Shown in pieces: positions 6,522-8,116 of a stretch of DNA of 8,116 nucleotides (the first letter of the stretch is position 1; every line of letters begins with the position of its first letter). The DNA is from Prevotella sp. (lineage in GTDB: Bacteria > Bacteroidota > Bacteroidia > Bacteroidales > Bacteroidaceae), in NCBI GenBank assembly GCA_021204735.1, contig JAJPYV010000428.1, forward strand, positions 1-8,116. Reading direction: 5' to 3'. The notes beneath the pieces are model-generated. The model worked only from the letters and a program-made list of their open reading frames with translations, did not search any database and was not told the origin of the DNA. The position numbers were made by a program, and so were the translations under genes.

Positions 6522-7067
6522 TTACTCAAATTCTAATGGTGTTTCCTTATCTTTCAAATAATAGTCTGACAGCATACCTATAAATGTTGTTATCTCTTTT
6601 ATGGCATGTTCGGTGTCAGGACTTATCTTTTTCTTCTGCAAGCGGAGGAGCATCATCCCATAAAGGGCGTTGAAGCAAGTTTCAATCTCGTTCTCATCTT
6701 TGTTAGTTCCTCGTTTGCGCAACTCTACGATAAACGGCAGCACTTTATAATACTCGGCATTGTAGAAAGGAAACTTCGGACTTTGCAACAGCATGGCATT
6801 CAGTTCTACGAGTTGCTGCATCACTACCTTGTTTATCTGCAAGTGCCCACTCTCCCGACATCCTTCTTCGTTCATCATCCTCACAAGGTTTCCAAACCAG
6901 TCAGCCAGGTCTTCTTTCTGCTCATCATCATAGCCGAACTTATCGACATACTCGCGCCTTATGCGGCTCAACGAGCATCCGTATGCCCTTATTATATCCT
7001 CCACCTGCCACATATAGAGCAGATATTCGGCTATGTTTTTCTTTCTTAACTTCTGCGATATGAACAT
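6522..7067 (-). CDS. DUF4924 family protein
   Basis: This 181-aa soluble, apparently alpha-helical protein has no signal peptide or long hydrophobic segment. The N-terminus MFISQKLRKKNIAEYLLYMW (1-20) is what I recall as typical of the Bacteroidetes DUF4924 family, and its function is unknown. The rest is charged helix-like sequence, with a KFPFYNAEYYKVLPFIVELR stretch at 98-117. The frame can be opened three codons earlier at a TTG (7076), but the ATG at 7067 gives the family-type start and is chosen here. It lies 42 nt after the LysE-family gene and 49 nt before rmlD, with no promoter visible in either gap. Co-transcription is likely, but the sequence gives no clue to its task. Confidence 0.88.
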   Translation of the reverse strand: MFISQKLRKKNIAEYLLYMWQVEDIIRAYGCSLSRIRREYVDKFGYDDEQKEDLADWFGNLVRMMNEEGCRESGHLQINKVVMQQLVELNAMLLQSPKFPFYNAEYYKVLPFIVELRKRGTNKDENEIETCFNALYGMMLLRLQKKKISPDTEHAIKEITTFIGMLSDYYLKDKETPLEFE

Positions 7068-7109
7068 TATTAACAAACGACTGATTTTACCTTATCCAAA
7101 TAGATTACG

Positions 7110-7778
7110 CTAAATATAAAACGCATAGAAATTGAGCACCGTTACGATGAATATAATCAACGAGAAAGTTATCACAATACTGCCAATTATCTTGTTTATT
7201 AAAACTATCCCACTGCTGTCGAATTTATTCCTGACCTTGTCAATAATCCATGTCAGTCCGTACCACCACAGTAATGCTCCTATTATTATGCAACAAAATC
7301 CTATTCCTGTGAACAAAAGATTTGTCGTAACAAAGGTGAACTGGGCAAAACTTGCCATAAATAGGAATATGATTAGAGGATTGGAAAAGGTTACCAAAAA
7401 CGCCGTAACTCCATTGTGCACCAATGTTCCCTTGTTTTTGCTGGTAGCACGTATCTTCTTTGTCGGGTCGGAACGATAACTGTATATACCGAAGATAAGA
7501 AGCATCACGCTGCCTGTCATCTGTAGAATGAAACGGTTTTGGTGATTGTCTATAAGATTTACCACGAAACTCATACCGAAACCTGTTATCAAGGCATATA
7601 GAAAGTCACTTATAGCTGCACCAATACCTGTTACAAAACCGTACCAACGTCCTTTGTTAAGTGTCCGTTGAACACAAAGAACACCGACAGGTCCCATTGG
7701 AGCTGAAGCTATAATCCCGATTAGCAATCCCTTAAAAATCCAATTAAGTATGCCTATATGTATCTGAAACGGTAGCAT
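7110..7778 (-). CDS. LysE family amino-acid/small-molecule exporter
   Basis: The product is a 222-aa inner-membrane protein with about six hydrophobic segments, near residues 11-33, 47-75, 84-102, 122-150, 153-180 and 192-220. The LysE/RhtB hallmark is seen as SAPMGPVG (25-32) at the end of the first segment, followed by CVQRTLNKGRWYGFVTGIGAA, and a TFSNP motif (130-134) opens the fourth segment. LysE-type proteins export amino acids or related metabolites; the substrate here is unknown. The frame extends upstream to a TTG at 7817, but that codon falls inside a predicted -33 box and adds 13 unlikely residues, so the ATG at 7778 is preferred. It is the first gene of the row ending in prfC. Confidence 0.9.
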   Translation of the reverse strand: MLPFQIHIGILNWIFKGLLIGIIASAPMGPVGVLCVQRTLNKGRWYGFVTGIGAAISDFLYALITGFGMSFVVNLIDNHQNRFILQMTGSVMLLIFGIYSYRSDPTKKIRATSKNKGTLVHNGVTAFLVTFSNPLIIFLFMASFAQFTFVTTNLLFTGIGFCCIIIGALLWWYGLTWIIDKVRNKFDSSGIVLINKIIGSIVITFSLIIFIVTVLNFYAFYI

Positions 7779-7786
7779 ATTGAGTG

Positions 7787-7818
7787 CAAAATTGCATATT
7801 TTTTGCGAGAGGAACAAA
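7787..7818 (-). promoter_or_regulatory. Probable promoter of the LysE-DUF4924-rmlD-prfC operon
   Basis: On the minus strand TTTG (7818..7815) is followed after 20 nt by CAATTTTG (7794..7787). This is one mismatch from TTTG-N20-TAnnTTTG. The -7 box ends only 8 nt before the ATG at 7778, so the mRNA would be leaderless or nearly so. The -7 box lies inside a short imperfect palindrome, TGCAATTTTGCA. Confidence 0.5.
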
Positions 7819-7859
7819 TTTTACATTCAAAAACTTAGCCGCATGTTACTTATTTTCAT

Positions 7860-7867
7860 TACTTTTG
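7860..7867 (+). promoter_or_regulatory. -7 element of the ROK kinase promoter
   Basis: TACTTTTG matches the TAnnTTTG consensus. A weak -33 (TTAG, 7835-7838, one mismatch) is 21 nt upstream. Transcription should start near 7873, leaving an A/T-rich leader of about 32 nt before the ATG at 7905. Confidence 0.55.
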
Positions 7868-7904
7868 CAACATCTGTATATATAACTAAAAATTCTAAAT
7901 TTTT

Positions 7905-8116
7905 ATGGTACAACAACTATTGAAACCATACGTCATAGGACTTGACTTAGGTGGTACTAATTCCGTTTTCGGAATTGTTGACAGTCGTGGTGATATTAAA
8001 GCTACTACAGCAATCAAGACACAGGCATACAAAACCGTTGAAGACTATGTTGCTGCTTCGGTAGAGGCTTTGCAGATAATAATCGACCAGGTGGGCGGTA
8101 TCGACAAGATAAAGGC
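7905..8116 (+). CDS. ROK family sugar kinase, glucokinase-like (5' part only)
   Basis: Seventy codons are present before the window ends, so the 3' part is missing by truncation of the view and not of the gene. The N-terminus KPYVIGLDLGGTNSVFGIVD (7-26) holds the ASKHA ATP phosphate-binding loop DLGGTN (14-19), as in ROK kinases and glucokinases. It is followed by the short beta-hairpin DSRGDI and an AYKTVEDYVAASVEALQIII helix (41-60). The product probably phosphorylates glucose or a related hexose with ATP in the cytosol. The sugar-binding and zinc motifs that would confirm ROK membership and specificity lie outside the window. It is divergent from the LysE-family gene, with 126 nt between their starts, and has its own promoter. 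Confidence 0.85.
   Translation, partial: MVQQLLKPYVIGLDLGGTNSVFGIVDSRGDIKATTAIKTQAYKTVEDYVAASVEALQIIIDQVGGIDKIK

Noticed and set aside
6606..7049. 147-codon plus-strand open frame opposite the DUF4924 gene
   Set aside because: It lies entirely antisense to a recognised gene, has low-complexity Leu/His/Phe composition, no recognisable domain and no promoter.
7068..7076. TTG start three codons upstream for the DUF4924 protein
   Set aside because: The ATG at 7067 gives the expected MFISQKLRKKNIAEY start.
7779..7817. Extended N-terminus of the LysE-family protein from a TTG start
   Set aside because: The TTG lies inside a predicted -33 box, the extra 13 residues are not part of the usual family start, and an ATG at 7778 fits better.
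1..8116. CRISPR array, insertion sequence, phage or defence system
   Set aside because: No spaced repeats, no transposase or integrase motifs and no terminal inverted repeats were seen; the content is housekeeping genes.

Overview
The window looks like a chromosomal segment of a Bacteroidales bacterium, most likely Prevotellaceae. The evidence is the AT-rich base composition, A-rich leaders without Shine-Dalgarno sites, promoters of the Bacteroidetes type (TTTG, about 20 nt, TAnnTTTG), and Bacteroidetes-specific families (DUF4270, DUF4924, and the short GT5-like 'glycogen synthase'). It reads as core-genome housekeeping sequence. I see no mobile element, CRISPR array, phage gene or defence system.

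Layout, left to right. A tRNA-Lys(CUU) gene lies on the minus strand with a near-perfect Bacteroidetes promoter. Next comes a minus-strand three-gene unit, transcribed from about 2600 down to 156: a short GT5-like protein, a DUF4270 lipoprotein, and a 37-codon basic small protein that is easily missed by gene callers. A divergent intergenic region (2592-2773) with promoters on both strands separates this unit from plus-strand panC-panD, which encode two steps of pantothenate (coenzyme A) synthesis: beta-alanine formation by PanD and its condensation with pantoate by PanC. panD ends 3 nt from the end of the convergent gene prfC (release factor 3).

prfC is the last gene of a minus-strand, four-gene row transcribed from about 7780: LysE-family exporter, DUF4924 protein, dTDP-4-dehydrorhamnose reductase (rmlD/rfbD) and prfC, with gaps of 42, 49 and 40 nt. 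At the right edge a ROK-family sugar kinase (glucokinase-like) starts on the plus strand from its own promoter and runs out of the window.

The most notable observations are these. (1) A diverged 23-bp tandem duplication of the DUF4270-stop/small-ORF-start junction creates a 7-codon mini-ORF with two successive TAATG stop/start overlaps. (2) The GT5-like protein keeps only the N-terminal half of glycogen synthase and lacks the residues expected for ADP-glucose binding and catalysis. (3) The predicted promoters of two minus-strand operons sit only a few nucleotides from their start codons. (4) A 9-bp inverted repeat overlaps the -7 element of the GT5-like operon. I found no strong candidate for a wholly new system.
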